From assembly GCF_000513995.1 (NCBI RefSeq), contig NZ_AZVB01000012.1:1-64000 (forward strand): a stretch of DNA of 64,000 bases, in the 5' to 3' direction. A program made the translations under genes and the position numbers. Under the pieces are notes generated by a model. It ran no database searches. It was given only the letters and a program-made list of their open reading frames with translations, and was not told the origin of the DNA. Shown in pieces: positions 1 through 7,799 of this stretch (its first letter is position 1; the number at the start of each line of letters is the position of its first letter). The stretch comes from Pseudoxanthomonas sp. J35 (lineage in GTDB: Bacteria > Pseudomonadota > Gammaproteobacteria > Xanthomonadales > Xanthomonadaceae).

Positions 1-154
1 GCTGGCCGCAGCCGCTGCAGCAACGCCGCACGCCCTCCTGCGGATCAAGCTCGATCACCAGCCAGCGTTGGCCGCCGCGCGGCTCGCGATGCCAGCGGCT
101 CACGCCATATCCCGCCCAGCCTCCCAGCGGGAACATACAATCCAACTCGGCCAC
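1..154 (-). CDS. Putative ISL3-family transposase, N-terminal fragment
   Basis: The minus-strand frame is open to the window edge. It gives about 50 residues ending in a cysteine-rich CCSGCG motif, preceded by a strand pattern around GGQRWLVIELDP. This fits the N-terminus of ISL3 transposases, where a zinc ribbon precedes the helix-turn-helix and DDE domain. The GTG at 154 was chosen because a GGGG tract lies just upstream and because residues further upstream overlap the putative terminal repeat; the ATG at 136 is an alternative. The catalytic domain lies outside the window, so the family call is tentative. Confidence 0.5.
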   Translation of the reverse strand, partial: MAELDCMFPLGGWAGYGVSRWHREPRGGQRWLVIELDPQEGVRRCCSGCGQ

Positions 155-237
155 GGCCGGCCCCAGTTTGTTGTCTAGACACCAGCAAGTCTGCCGGGTC
201 GGCCGTGTGCCTCTCTCCCTCACTTGGGAGAAGAACC
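1..237 (-). mobile_element. ISL3-like insertion sequence, one end only (runs off window)
   Basis: Read on the minus strand, the segment starts at 237 with GGTTCTTCTCCCAAG, which resembles the GG(T/C)TCTT-type terminal repeats of ISL3 elements. It continues into a transposase-like reading frame that leaves the window. The eight bases just outside, 238-245, are AAAAAATT; ISL3 elements usually duplicate 8 bp of AT-rich target, so this may be a target-site duplication. The other end is outside the window, so neither the paired terminal repeat nor the second target copy can be checked. The family call is inferred from the end sequence and the N-terminal protein pattern. Confidence 0.5.
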
Positions 238-1122
238 AAAAAATTGGCGTCCCTGCTGGGCAAGGACGAGACCTGATGGTCACGATCCAGCAGGGACTGC
301 GGGCGGACGGGTTCGAGGTGTCGATGGTGCAGCTGTGTCGCTGGTTCGGGGTGGCACGGCGCAGCGTGTACTACCGGCCAACCAAGGCGCCGCCGTCGGT
401 GAAGCCGGAGCTGGCCGAGCCGATCAAAGCGTTGATCGAGGAAGAGCCTTCGTTCGGTTACCGCACGGTGGCCGGGCTGTTGGGCATGAACAAGAACACC
501 GTGCAGCGGGTGTTCCAGCTGATGGGCTGGCAGGTCCGCAAGCGGGCCGTGGGCATGCGGCCGCGGATCCAGGCCCTGCCTTCGGTGGCGCAGGCGCCTG
601 ACGAACGTTGGGCGACCGACCTGTGCCGGATCTGGGGCGGCCGTGATGGATGGCTGACCCTGGCGCTGGTGATCGACTGCTACACCCGGCAGTTGCTGGG
701 CTGGCAGCTGTCGCGCAGCGGCAAGGCGACGACGGCAGCCGCAGCATTGGAGCAGGCGTTGATCACCCGCTTCGGCGTGCTGGGTCGCGTGCCGACGCCC
801 TTCCTGCTGCGCTCGGACAATGGCCTGGTCTTCACCAGTCGTGACTACACCCGGCTGGTCCGCAGCTACGGCCTGCGCCAGGAGTTCATCACCCCCCACT
901 GCCCGCAGCAGAACGGCATGGTCGAGCGGGTTATCCGCACCTTGAAGGAACAGTGCGCCCATCGTCACCGCTTCGAGAGCCAGCAGCACGCCACCCGCGT
1001 GGTCGGCGACTGGATCCAGTTCTACAACCACCGGCGCCCGCACCAGGCGCTGGGCATGAAGACACCCGCTGAGGCATATGCGTTAGCGGCCTGACCTGTG
1101 CAGAAACCGCTGGGTCATTACA
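238..1122 (+). mobile_element. IS3-family element, left end missing
   Basis: The segment holds the last 12 codons of an orfA-like frame (238-276, ending GKDET-stop), an intact orfB (276-1094) and a short right end. The right end reads GAAACCGCTGGGTCATTACA and stops at the terminal CA near 1122, where IS3 elements are expected to end. The left half, including most of orfA and the left terminal repeat, is absent where the ISL3-like end begins at 237. The element is therefore probably an immobile remnant, although OrfB alone could still be expressed. The right boundary is inferred from the CA end and from the resumption of a TPR coding frame immediately after it. Confidence 0.65.
276..1094 (+). 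CDS. IS3-family transposase OrfB (integrase core)
   Basis: This 272-residue protein is the catalytic half of an IS3-type transposase. It has an N-terminal HTH_21-like stretch (AEPIKALIEEEPSFGYRTV) and a retroviral-type integrase core. The catalytic triad is visible as D115 (WATDL), D181 (RSDNG) and E217 (NGMVERV), with the canonical 35 residues between the second D and the E. The ATG at 276 overlaps the stop of the orfA remnant in a TGATG arrangement, typical of the orfA/orfB junction. The same frame continues upstream of 276, but that part corresponds to the orfA overlap and the neighbouring element. No frameshift is seen, so OrfB itself looks intact. Confidence 0.9.
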   Translation: MVTIQQGLRADGFEVSMVQLCRWFGVARRSVYYRPTKAPPSVKPELAEPIKALIEEEPSFGYRTVAGLLGMNKNTVQRVFQLMGWQVRKRAVGMRPRIQALPSVAQAPDERWATDLCRIWGGRDGWLTLALVIDCYTRQLLGWQLSRSGKATTAAAALEQALITRFGVLGRVPTPFLLRSDNGLVFTSRDYTRLVRSYGLRQEFITPHCPQQNGMVERVIRTLKEQCAHRHRFESQQHATRVVGDWIQFYNHRRPHQALGMKTPAEAYALAA

Positions 1123-1123
1123 G

Positions 1124-1351
1124 GTGCGCCCGTACCTGGGCGCGGCGCTGCTGGATGCCGGCGACGCGAAAGGCGCGGCCGAGGTGTTCGCGCAGGACCT
1201 GCGCAACTATCCGGAGAATGGCTGGTCGCTGTTCTGCCTCGCCCAGGCGCAGCGCGCGCTGGGCAGGACCGCGGAGGCGGGGGCCACCGCCGGCCGCCAG
1301 GCCGCGGCCTGGCAGTGGGCCGACGCGCCGCTGGCGGCGGCGCGCTACTGA
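1124..1351 (+). pseudogene. TPR protein, C-terminal remnant cut by insertion sequence
   Basis: The frame encodes about 75 residues with helix-turn-helix repeats of TPR type: RPYLGAALLDAGD, then AAEVFAQDLRNYPENGWSLF, then LAQAQRALGRTAEA. This is the usual C-terminus of bacterial TPR-repeat proteins. There is no credible start; the frame opens directly at the right end of the IS3 element. Most of the gene has therefore been removed or separated by the insertion, and the N-terminal part is not in the window. The GTG at 1124 is in frame but has no ribosome site. Function is probably lost. Confidence 0.8.
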
Positions 1352-1585
1352 GGATTCGTGCGGCGTTCCATCGCGCGCGATGCGATGCACGTGCGCAGTT
1401 CGCCGGAGTCGCCGCGGCTCCGGCGTCGCCGCGGGCGTGTCCGCGGACGTCCGCGATGTCCGCAGTGTCCGCGCCCTGCCGCGCGTGGGGATGACCAACG
1501 GCCCGCGACGTTCCTGCGACTGCTGTCGCAGCATCGTCCCGGCGGTGCGACTAGCATCCGCCGCTTCCCTGGTTACGGAGGTCGC
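1352..1585. other. Intergenic region, no gene
   Basis: This is GC-rich non-coding DNA between the TPR remnant and the hydrolase gene. It contains four closely spaced GTCCGC direct repeats at about 1438-1475. A TAGCAT hexamer near 1551 could be a -10 element for the downstream gene. Nothing else is recognisable. Confidence 0.5.
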
Positions 1586-2734
1586 ATGCCCATCCTGTCC
1601 CGTGTACGCCGTCCCTCGCGCATGCTGCTGGCGCTGGCATCGTTGCTGCTGCCCGTGCTGTCGCTGCCCGCGCTGGCCGAGGATTGCCCCGATCGCTCCA
1701 GCTACGCGCCGGCGCGCGAGATCATCGCCGACCTCGGCCGCATCACCGCGCCGACCGGCGTGCAGGAGGATTACGCGGTCGAGATCGGCGGCCTGAAGCA
1801 GTGGGTCAACGTGCGTGGCCAGGACCGCGACAATCCGCTGCTGCTGCTGGTGCACGGCGGCCCGGCCTCGCCGGTGACCCCGACGCTGTGGCAGTTCCAG
1901 CGTCCGCTGGAGGAATACTTCACCGTCGCCAACTACGACCAGCGCGGCGCCGGCAAGACCTTCCTGCTCAATCCGCAGGAGGCCGTCGCCGACACGATCA
2001 GGATCCAGCGCTACGTCGACGACGCCATCGAACTGGCCGAGTACCTGCGCAAGCGCTACCACAAGCGCAAGCTGGTCCTGGCCGGGCACAGCTGGGGCAC
2101 GGTGGTGGCCATGCACGCGGCGTTGCAGCGGCCGGACCTGTTCCACGCCTACGTCGGCATGGGCCAGGTGATCAACGTGCGCACCAACGAACGGGTCAGC
2201 TTCGAGTATGGCCTGCGCACCGCGCGCGAGCGCGGCAACCTGGCGGCGGTGCGCGAGATGGAATCGATCGCGCCGTATCCGGGCGACCAGCCGATCACCC
2301 GCGACCGCATCGTCATCGCCCGCAAGTGGCCGCAGTACTACGGCGGGATGAGCGCGTTCCGCGACGAGTCGAAGTACTTCTTCCAGGGGCCGCGGCTGTC
2401 GCCGGACTACGACGACGCGGCGCGCTGCGCGATCAACGCCGGCAACGTGTTCACCCTGGGCCGGCTGCTGGACGAGTTCCTGCAGGTGGATTTCACCGGG
2501 GTGAAGCGCTTCCCCATCCCGGTGGTGATGTTCATGGGCCGCCACGACTACACCACGCCGTCCGAACCCAATGCCGCCTGGCTGGCCCAGGTGCAGGCGC
2601 CGTACAAGGCCGGCGTGTGGTTCGAGCGCTCGGCACACATGATCCCGTGGGAGGAGCCGGGCAAGACCCTGGTCAGCCTGCTGGAGCATGTGCGCCCGCT
2701 GGCGGAGCAGGGCGAGACCGAGGCGCCGCGCTGA
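1586..2734 (+). CDS. Secreted alpha/beta hydrolase, proline iminopeptidase-like
   Basis: The protein has 382 residues. An N-terminal signal peptide (about residues 1-30, ending ALA) points to export. The alpha/beta-hydrolase fold is shown by the oxyanion motif HGGP (H90) and by the nucleophile elbow GHSWGT with Ser169. The DQRGAG motif is typical of the S33 proline iminopeptidase group, which cleaves N-terminal proline or other residues from peptides or amides. The C-terminal SAHMIPWE supplies the likely catalytic histidine. The ATG at 1586 follows GGAGG at the right spacing; in-frame codons upstream lack a ribosome site. The substrate cannot be deduced. It stands alone between the TPR remnant and an NTF2-like gene. 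Confidence 0.85.
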   Translation: MPILSRVRRPSRMLLALASLLLPVLSLPALAEDCPDRSSYAPAREIIADLGRITAPTGVQEDYAVEIGGLKQWVNVRGQDRDNPLLLLVHGGPASPVTPTLWQFQRPLEEYFTVANYDQRGAGKTFLLNPQEAVADTIRIQRYVDDAIELAEYLRKRYHKRKLVLAGHSWGTVVAMHAALQRPDLFHAYVGMGQVINVRTNERVSFEYGLRTARERGNLAAVREMESIAPYPGDQPITRDRIVIARKWPQYYGGMSAFRDESKYFFQGPRLSPDYDDAARCAINAGNVFTLGRLLDEFLQVDFTGVKRFPIPVVMFMGRHDYTTPSEPNAAWLAQVQAPYKAGVWFERSAHMIPWEEPGKTLVSLLEHVRPLAEQGETEAPR

Positions 2735-2776
2735 GCCGCATCCATTCCATTGCATCCATTCCGATCCGGAGGTCAC

Positions 2777-3226
2777 GTGTCACTCGCCACCCTCGTTCTC
2801 GCCGCGGCCGCGGCCGCGGCGTCCGCCGCACCCGCCATCGAGCCCGCCACCCGCGCGGCGATCGAGGCCACCTGCTTCGACTACGTCGACGGCCAGCTCG
2901 AGGGCGACCCGGCGCGGGTGGCGCGCGCGCTGCATCCGGACCTGGCCAAGCGTGCGGTGCTGGGCGACACGCCGGACGAGCGCCTGGGCCTGCGCCGGAT
3001 GGGCAAGGAGGAGCTGGTCGCACTGACCCGGCAGGGCGTGCTGAAGACGCCGAAGGCGCAGTGGGACCGCAGCTGCACGGTGCTGGACGTGGCCGGCAAT
3101 GCCGCGGTGGTGCGTGCCGAGACACCGTGGTTCGTCGACTTCTTCCACATCGGCCGTTTCGGCGAACGCTGGATCATCGTCAACGCGCTGTGGTACCCGA
3201 AGCCGAAGCCCGAACAGGCGCCGTGA
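2777..3226 (+). CDS. Secreted NTF2/lumazine-binding-like protein
   Basis: This 149-residue protein begins with an alanine-rich signal peptide (LATLVLAAAAAAASAAPA). The mature part has the pattern of SnoaL/NTF2-fold or putative lumazine-binding proteins: an alpha helix with CFDYVDGQLEGDPARVARALHPDL, then strands ending in FFHIGRFGERWIIVNALW. Such domains bind small ligands or act as accessory domains; no catalytic residue can be assigned. The GTG at 2777 is preferred over the in-frame ATG at 2750 because GGAGG ends 5 bases before it and because it starts the signal peptide cleanly. It lies 42 bp after the hydrolase gene and may be co-transcribed with it. Confidence 0.75.
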   Translation: MSLATLVLAAAAAAASAAPAIEPATRAAIEATCFDYVDGQLEGDPARVARALHPDLAKRAVLGDTPDERLGLRRMGKEELVALTRQGVLKTPKAQWDRSCTVLDVAGNAAVVRAETPWFVDFFHIGRFGERWIIVNALWYPKPKPEQAP

Positions 3227-3335
3227 ACGGGGCCGGCAACCGCGGCTGAATGATCGCCGCGGGCACCAACCAATGGCAGGGCGGCCCCCGCCCCGGCCCG
3301 GCTTAGGCTTGGCAGCGAACCCAAGGGGATCCTCC

Positions 3336-4046
3336 ATGCGCACGCCCATCGCTGCCCTGCCCGCTATCGCCCTCGTCCTGCTCCTGTCGGCCTGCACCAC
3401 CGCGCAGGTCCGGTTGCCGGCGGGTTTTGCGGAGCAGGCCGAGGCCTACGACGTCAGCGGCCATTCGCCGCGCCGCTTCGGCGAGCCGGTGCGCTTCGGT
3501 CCCTACAGCGCGCTGGAAATGCGCGAGGGCTCGACGTTCTCCTGGACGGTGCCGGCGCTGGTCGCCGACCTGACCCGCACCTCCAGACCATATGCGTACA
3601 CCCTGGTGGCGCGCGACCTGCCGCCGGTGCAGGTCCAGTGCCATGCGCGTGCGTGGACGGCCGGCACCGGCAGCGAATCGCGCCGCCTGGAAGTGGACCT
3701 CACCGCGATGGCCGGCCCGCTGCTGGCCTGCGGCCTGAGCCTGGACGGGCAGGAGGCGCAGCCGCTGCAGATCGTGCGCGAGGCCGGCCGTTACGACGGT
3801 CGCCTGGCCGCGCCGTGGGGCGGCGAATACGCGGTGCGCGCGATCCATGCCTACGACAGCACGCCGGTCGCCTCCGGCATTCCCACCGGCTACGCCATCG
3901 TCGATGGCGACGTGACGCTGGCCGTGGTCGACGTGGTGAACCATGGACGCGTGCACCTGGTCCGCGGCCTGGACGAGGAGCGGCGCGTGTACTTCGCTGC
4001 GACTGCCGCGGCGCTGCTGCTGCTCGATCCGGAGCTGGGCGGCTGA
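3336..4046 (+). CDS. Putative lipoprotein of unknown function
   Basis: The 236-residue product has a lipoprotein signal peptide with lipobox LSAC at about residues 17-20, so it is probably anchored to a membrane after export. No known domain is recognised in the remainder. It has a predicted beta-rich middle (VRFGPYSALEMREGS, PYAYTLVARDL) and two cysteines in the mature part. The C-terminal region with AIVDGDVTLAVVDVVNHGRV looks globular. It is followed by a 175-bp gap and another lipoprotein gene on the same strand. Function is unknown. Confidence 0.7.
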   Translation: MRTPIAALPAIALVLLLSACTTAQVRLPAGFAEQAEAYDVSGHSPRRFGEPVRFGPYSALEMREGSTFSWTVPALVADLTRTSRPYAYTLVARDLPPVQVQCHARAWTAGTGSESRRLEVDLTAMAGPLLACGLSLDGQEAQPLQIVREAGRYDGRLAAPWGGEYAVRAIHAYDSTPVASGIPTGYAIVDGDVTLAVVDVVNHGRVHLVRGLDEERRVYFAATAAALLLLDPELGG

Positions 4047-4093
4047 CGGACGCTTGCATCGGATCGCAGTGACGCATGCTTGATACGCACGCA

Positions 4094-4117
4094 TGGCGCC
4101 ACGCATCCGTGGCGCCA
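4094..4117. other. Perfect 10-bp inverted repeat with 4-base loop
   Basis: TGGCGCCACG at 4094-4103 pairs with CGTGGCGCCA at 4108-4117 around the loop CATC. No T-run follows, so it is not a clear intrinsic terminator. It may end or protect the upstream transcript. Just upstream, 16 bases (CGGATCGCAGTGACGC) also occur at about 36943. Confidence 0.6.
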
Positions 4118-4221
4118 CTCCGCTGATGCCATCGAAGCATGTGATCGGCGAACGCGGCGATTGGGCGCGCCCCGGCCGACGGCGTATCGTGGGCAGGGTT
4201 TCCCCACGACCCTACGCCACC

Positions 4222-5175
4222 ATGAAGCATGCCCGCCTGATCGCCGTTTCCGTGTCCGCCGTGCTCGCCCTGGCCGGCTGCAAGCCCGCGCAGGAAAGCA
4301 CCACGTCCAGCGCCGATGCGGTCGCAGCTGCCGACGCCGCCAGCAAGGACCAGGCCTATCTCGATTCGGTCGAGCAGTGGCGCCAGGAGCGCGAGGCCAG
4401 GCTGCGCGATCCGGACGGCTGGCTCAGCTTCACCGGTTCGGGCCAGGTCGCCGTCGGCACGCACCGCGTCGGCAGCGCCAATGACAACGACATCGTCGTG
4501 CCCGGCGGTCCGGCGCACTGGGGCGTGCTGACCGTGCCCGCCGATGGCGCGCCGGTGTTCCAGCCGGCCGCCGGTGCCGGCCTGCAGGTGGACGGCAAGC
4601 CGTTCGCCGGCGGTCCGCTGCTGACCCAGCTCGACGAGGGCGGCCCGACCGGTATCCATTCCGGCGCGCAGCGCTTCTACCTGGTACGCACCGGCGAGGT
4701 GTACGGCTGGCGGTACCGCGATCCGGAATCGCCGGCGCTGAAGGCGTTCGCCGGCGTGCCGCATTTCCCGGTGGATCCGGCCTGGCGCATCGAGGCGAAG
4801 TGGACCGCGTTCGAGCCGGCGCGCACGCTGGACCTGGTCACCACCAACGGCACGATCGAACCGGCGCGCGTGCCGGGGCAGGCCGAGTTCGAGCTCGAAG
4901 GCCAGCGCCACGTGCTGCTGCCGGTGCAGGAGAAGGAGGGCGACGAGCTGTTCTTCATCATCGCCGACCGCACCAGCGGCCGCGAAACCTACGGTGGCGC
5001 GCGCTTCCTGTACGTGCCGGCGCCGCAAGGCGACAGCGTGGTGCTCGACTTCAACCGTGCGCAGAACCCGCCGTGCGCGCTCAACGGCCACGTGGTCTGC
5101 CCGACCGCGCCGCCGGAGAACCGCCTGCCGCTGCGCATCACCGCCGGCGAGAAGACCTACCCGCTGGCGCATTGA
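4222..5175 (+). CDS. DUF1684 family lipoprotein
   Basis: The 317-residue protein has a lipoprotein signal with lipobox LAGC (residues 15-18). The body matches the DUF1684 pattern: an early helix WRQEREARLRDPDGWLS, a pleckstrin-like middle, and a C-terminal signature FLYVPAPQGDSVVLDFNRAQNPPCA followed by CPTAPPENRLPL. That end is the most conserved part of the family, which has no established biochemical role. The ATG at 4222 was chosen because it starts the signal peptide; the in-frame codons from 4093 give no leader. It is transcribed in the same direction as its neighbours but is spaced from them. Confidence 0.85.
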   Translation: MKHARLIAVSVSAVLALAGCKPAQESTTSSADAVAAADAASKDQAYLDSVEQWRQEREARLRDPDGWLSFTGSGQVAVGTHRVGSANDNDIVVPGGPAHWGVLTVPADGAPVFQPAAGAGLQVDGKPFAGGPLLTQLDEGGPTGIHSGAQRFYLVRTGEVYGWRYRDPESPALKAFAGVPHFPVDPAWRIEAKWTAFEPARTLDLVTTNGTIEPARVPGQAEFELEGQRHVLLPVQEKEGDELFFIIADRTSGRETYGGARFLYVPAPQGDSVVLDFNRAQNPPCALNGHVVCPTAPPENRLPLRITAGEKTYPLAH

Positions 5176-5238
5176 GGCTTTCACCGGCGCTTCCATCGCC
5201 TCTGGCAGGCTGGTGCCTGTCCCCGCGAGGAACCGCCG

Positions 5239-5610
5239 ATGCCACGTTGCACGCGCAACCCGGCCACCGCCGCTACCCAGTTGCTGGAGCTGGGCGTGTC
5301 GGTGCCACAGGTGATGGCCGCGCGGCTGCAGCGCATGGCGCAGGCTGGCGCCCTGCCCTCGGCCCGCGACCGCCGCGAGTTCGCCGGCATGGTCATGGAG
5401 AAGCCCTTCGCCTTCGCCCAGGCCTGGATGGCGATGTGGACCGAGACCACCCTCGCCCAGCAGCAGCTGGCGCTGTCGCTGCTGTCCGGCGCGGGACCGG
5501 CCGCGCAGTTCGCGCAGGGCGCGGCGGCGCTGGAGCGCATCGCCGGGCGTGGCCTGGCGCCGGTGCGGCGCAAGGCCGGCGCCAATGCGCGGCGCCTGGG
5601 CAAGCGCTGA
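5239..5610 (+). CDS. Phasin-like helical protein
   Basis: This 123-residue cytoplasmic protein is almost entirely helical, with amphipathic segments rich in A, L, Q and M (FAFAQAWMAMWTETTLAQQQLALSLL) and a basic C-terminus (RRKAGANARRLGKR). This composition is seen in small phasins and polyhydroxyalkanoate granule-associated proteins. No diagnostic motif is present, so the assignment rests on composition and on the occurrence of a second, clearer phasin-like gene at 7191-7766. A GAGGAA ribosome site precedes the ATG. No PHA synthase gene is in the window. Confidence 0.5.
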   Translation: MPRCTRNPATAATQLLELGVSVPQVMAARLQRMAQAGALPSARDRREFAGMVMEKPFAFAQAWMAMWTETTLAQQQLALSLLSGAGPAAQFAQGAAALERIAGRGLAPVRRKAGANARRLGKR

Positions 5611-5722
5611 TCGCTGCGAAGGTTCCCTTTGCGGATGCCAGCGGCCAGCCGCCGTTCAACCCGCGGGTGCCAGCATGGCTCCGATGCCGTCCCTTGCGGG
5701 GACGCGAGGAACCTGGAACACG

Positions 5723-6184
5723 ATGCGCCCGACTATCGCCTGTGCCCTGATCCTGTCGCTGGCCGCCATGCCGGCCTTCGCCGGCGAAGCCATGCAGCCG
5801 GGCGAGCTCGACACGCTGGACCTGTCGCTGCCCGACCAGGCCTACCGTAACGATCCGCCGGGGACCTGGTACGGCGACACCTCCGGCGTGCCGGCCAGCG
5901 AAGGCACGGCCGTGGCGCGTCGCAGCGCCTGCCCGACCGCGCCGGATGGCAGCGAGCGCGACGTCACCGGCAGCGTCAGCGCCGGCATCGGCCATTCCTC
6001 GCGGTTCGGCAACAGCAACTGGCAGGCCGCGTCGTTGAACTACTGCAAGGAATCGGCGGACGACGACGGCAACCCGCGCAGCTTCAACCTGCGCCTGGAC
6101 GTCGGCACCTTCGATGGCCTGCCGCCTGGTGCGTGGATGGGGCCGCCGCCCGGCCCGCATCCGTGGGGACGCGGGCCGCGCTGA
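5723..6184 (+). CDS. Secreted protein of unknown function
   Basis: The product has 153 residues and a clear signal peptide (RPTIACALILSLAAMPAFAGEA). The mature protein contains two cysteines (RRSACPTAPDG and LNYCKESAD), which may form a disulphide. Around them is a segment SVSAGIGHSSRFGNSNWQAASLNYC that resembles a small beta-barrel. The C-terminus is rich in proline and glycine. The start at 5723 is chosen because the signal peptide follows immediately. It converges on the SMP-30-like gene, with only 6 bp between the stops. Function is unknown. Confidence 0.7.
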   Translation: MRPTIACALILSLAAMPAFAGEAMQPGELDTLDLSLPDQAYRNDPPGTWYGDTSGVPASEGTAVARRSACPTAPDGSERDVTGSVSAGIGHSSRFGNSNWQAASLNYCKESADDDGNPRSFNLRLDVGTFDGLPPGAWMGPPPGPHPWGRGPR

Positions 6185-6190
6185 AGCCGC

Positions 6191-7099
6191 CTACTCGGCC
6201 GGCGCCGGCGCCCAGCGGTAGGCGCGCACCTGGTCGTCCAGCAGCAGCGGGATCACCAGCAGCTGGCGGTCGGCCAGGTAGAGGTGGTCGGCCGAACCCT
6301 TCGCCAGCTGCAGCAGCGGCGTGGCATTGCCGTCGCCGTCCACGTGCAGCAGCTGGCCCCGGGTCCAGTCGGTGATCGTCCAGCCGCCCCGGCCGTCCGG
6401 CTCGATGCCGTCGATATGGCCGATCGGCGCGCTGCCGATGCGGCCCAGGGTGCGGTCGGCCAGCGCCACTGTCGACAGGTGGCCGAGCTGCTGGCCATCC
6501 GGCGGCACCTGCCAGCTGCCCATCAGCAGGCGTTCGCCGTCCACGCGCAGGCCGTTGGGCCGGCCGGTCACCGCCGGATCCAGTTCCAGCCACGGCTCGA
6601 AGCGCCCCCCGGCGAGGCGGAACACGGTGTCCAGGTGCCGGCTGAAGACATAGACGTTGCCGTCGGCATCGGCGGTGGCGTCGTTGAACTGTCCCGGGCC
6701 GCCATCGGCTGGCGCATGGCGGGCGAGGATCGTCCCGGCCTCGATGTCGATCTCCACCAGCGCATCGTCGTCGCCGGCGTAGAGGCGGCCGTTGGCCAGC
6801 GCCAGTCCCTTGGGGTTCTCCAGGCCGGTCACCCATTGCAGGTCGAGCACGCGACCGTCGCTATCGAGGCGGCTGATGAAACCGTCGCCCGGCACCGCGC
6901 CTTCGCCACGCGTGGCCATGTTGGATACGTAGAACACGCTGCGCTGCGGGTCGAACACCACCGACTCGGGCGTGCTGAAGCCCTCGGCCACCCACAGCGG
7001 CTCGGGCGCCGGATGGGAGGTGGCGGCCAGCGCGCCGGTGCAGGCCAGGGCCAGCAGCGCGGCCAGCGCCACGCGGGAAGCATCGGGGTTGCGGCGCAT
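6191..7099 (-). CDS. Secreted SMP-30/gluconolactonase-like beta-propeller protein
   Basis: The 302-residue protein has an N-terminal signal peptide (VALAALLALACTGALAATS). Repeated blades such as PESVVFDPQRSVFYVSNM, NPKGLALANGRLYAGD and FNDATADADGNVYV fit a six-bladed propeller of the SMP-30/strictosidine synthase type. Acidic residues in the N-D-A and R-P-N-G-L turns are where the family binds divalent metal. Enzymes of the family hydrolyse sugar lactones, but many members are uncharacterised, so the substrate is left open. The ATG at 7099 has AGGAGG upstream and begins the signal peptide; an upstream in-frame ATG at 7168 is less likely. Confidence 0.75.
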   Translation of the reverse strand: MRRNPDASRVALAALLALACTGALAATSHPAPEPLWVAEGFSTPESVVFDPQRSVFYVSNMATRGEGAVPGDGFISRLDSDGRVLDLQWVTGLENPKGLALANGRLYAGDDDALVEIDIEAGTILARHAPADGGPGQFNDATADADGNVYVFSRHLDTVFRLAGGRFEPWLELDPAVTGRPNGLRVDGERLLMGSWQVPPDGQQLGHLSTVALADRTLGRIGSAPIGHIDGIEPDGRGGWTITDWTRGQLLHVDGDGNATPLLQLAKGSADHLYLADRQLLVIPLLLDDQVRAYRWAPAPAE

Positions 7100-7190
7100 G
7101 GGACCTCCTTGCCTGTGACCGCGCGCAGTATCGCCCGTGCAACCGCTCGCGTGGCCGCGCGCGATCATCCGCTACCCCGGCGCAGCGACG

Positions 7191-7766
7191 TCAGTGGCGC
7201 GCGGGTTTGCCGGTACTGCTGGAGCGCGAAGCCGCCTTCTTCGCAGGCACCTGCTTCTTCGTCGCCTTGGTCCGAGTGGTGGCCGGGCGCCTGGCCGCGC
7301 CTTCGCTCGCGCCGGCGGCGGCAACGCCGGGCGGGTGCAGCCAGGCGTCCCAGCCCTCGAACACATTGGCCCAGGCCGGATCGAACGCCGGCGCCGCCGA
7401 GGCCAGGCCGGCCTCGTCCAGCGCGGCGACGGTGTCGCGCTGCCAGGCCTGCAAGGCTTCCTGCACGCCCTGGGCGAACCCGGCCTGCGCGGCGACGGCG
7501 ATCTCCGCGGCCGCCTGGTGGTCGCCGAAGCGCTGCTGCAGCTGGCGCCAGAACGCGTCGGCCGGCAGCGACAGCAGCTTCTGCCAGTCCTGCGTGCGCA
7601 GCATCTCCTGCACGTCGCTGCTGTCGTCGACCATCCCCTCGTTGATCATGCGCTGGCCGAACTCCAGCCACATCAGGGCACTGTCCTGGACCAGTTCGGC
7701 CAGGCGCGACTGCAGCTCGCTGTTGGCCCGGTACAGGGCCAGGGGTAATGCGGTGGGATCTTTCAT
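7191..7766 (-). CDS. Phasin-family / PHA granule-associated protein
   Basis: This 191-residue protein has a helical phasin-like region (SELQSRLAELVQDSALMWLE and a long following helix). It ends in a lysine/alanine/threonine-rich tail (about residues 155-191, with TKATKKQVPAKKAA). The combination is seen in PhaF-like proteins, where the helical part coats polyhydroxyalkanoate granules and the basic tail binds DNA. The ATG at 7766 follows GGAGGA. No phaC gene is nearby. A gene at 5239-5610 may encode a related protein. The granule role is inferred from composition, not from a diagnostic motif. Confidence 0.65.
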   Translation of the reverse strand: MKDPTALPLALYRANSELQSRLAELVQDSALMWLEFGQRMINEGMVDDSSDVQEMLRTQDWQKLLSLPADAFWRQLQQRFGDHQAAAEIAVAAQAGFAQGVQEALQAWQRDTVAALDEAGLASAAPAFDPAWANVFEGWDAWLHPPGVAAAGASEGAARRPATTRTKATKKQVPAKKAASRSSSTGKPARH

Positions 7767-7799
7767 GCGGGCGTCCTCCGGCGAGGGTGGGGATAGCGG

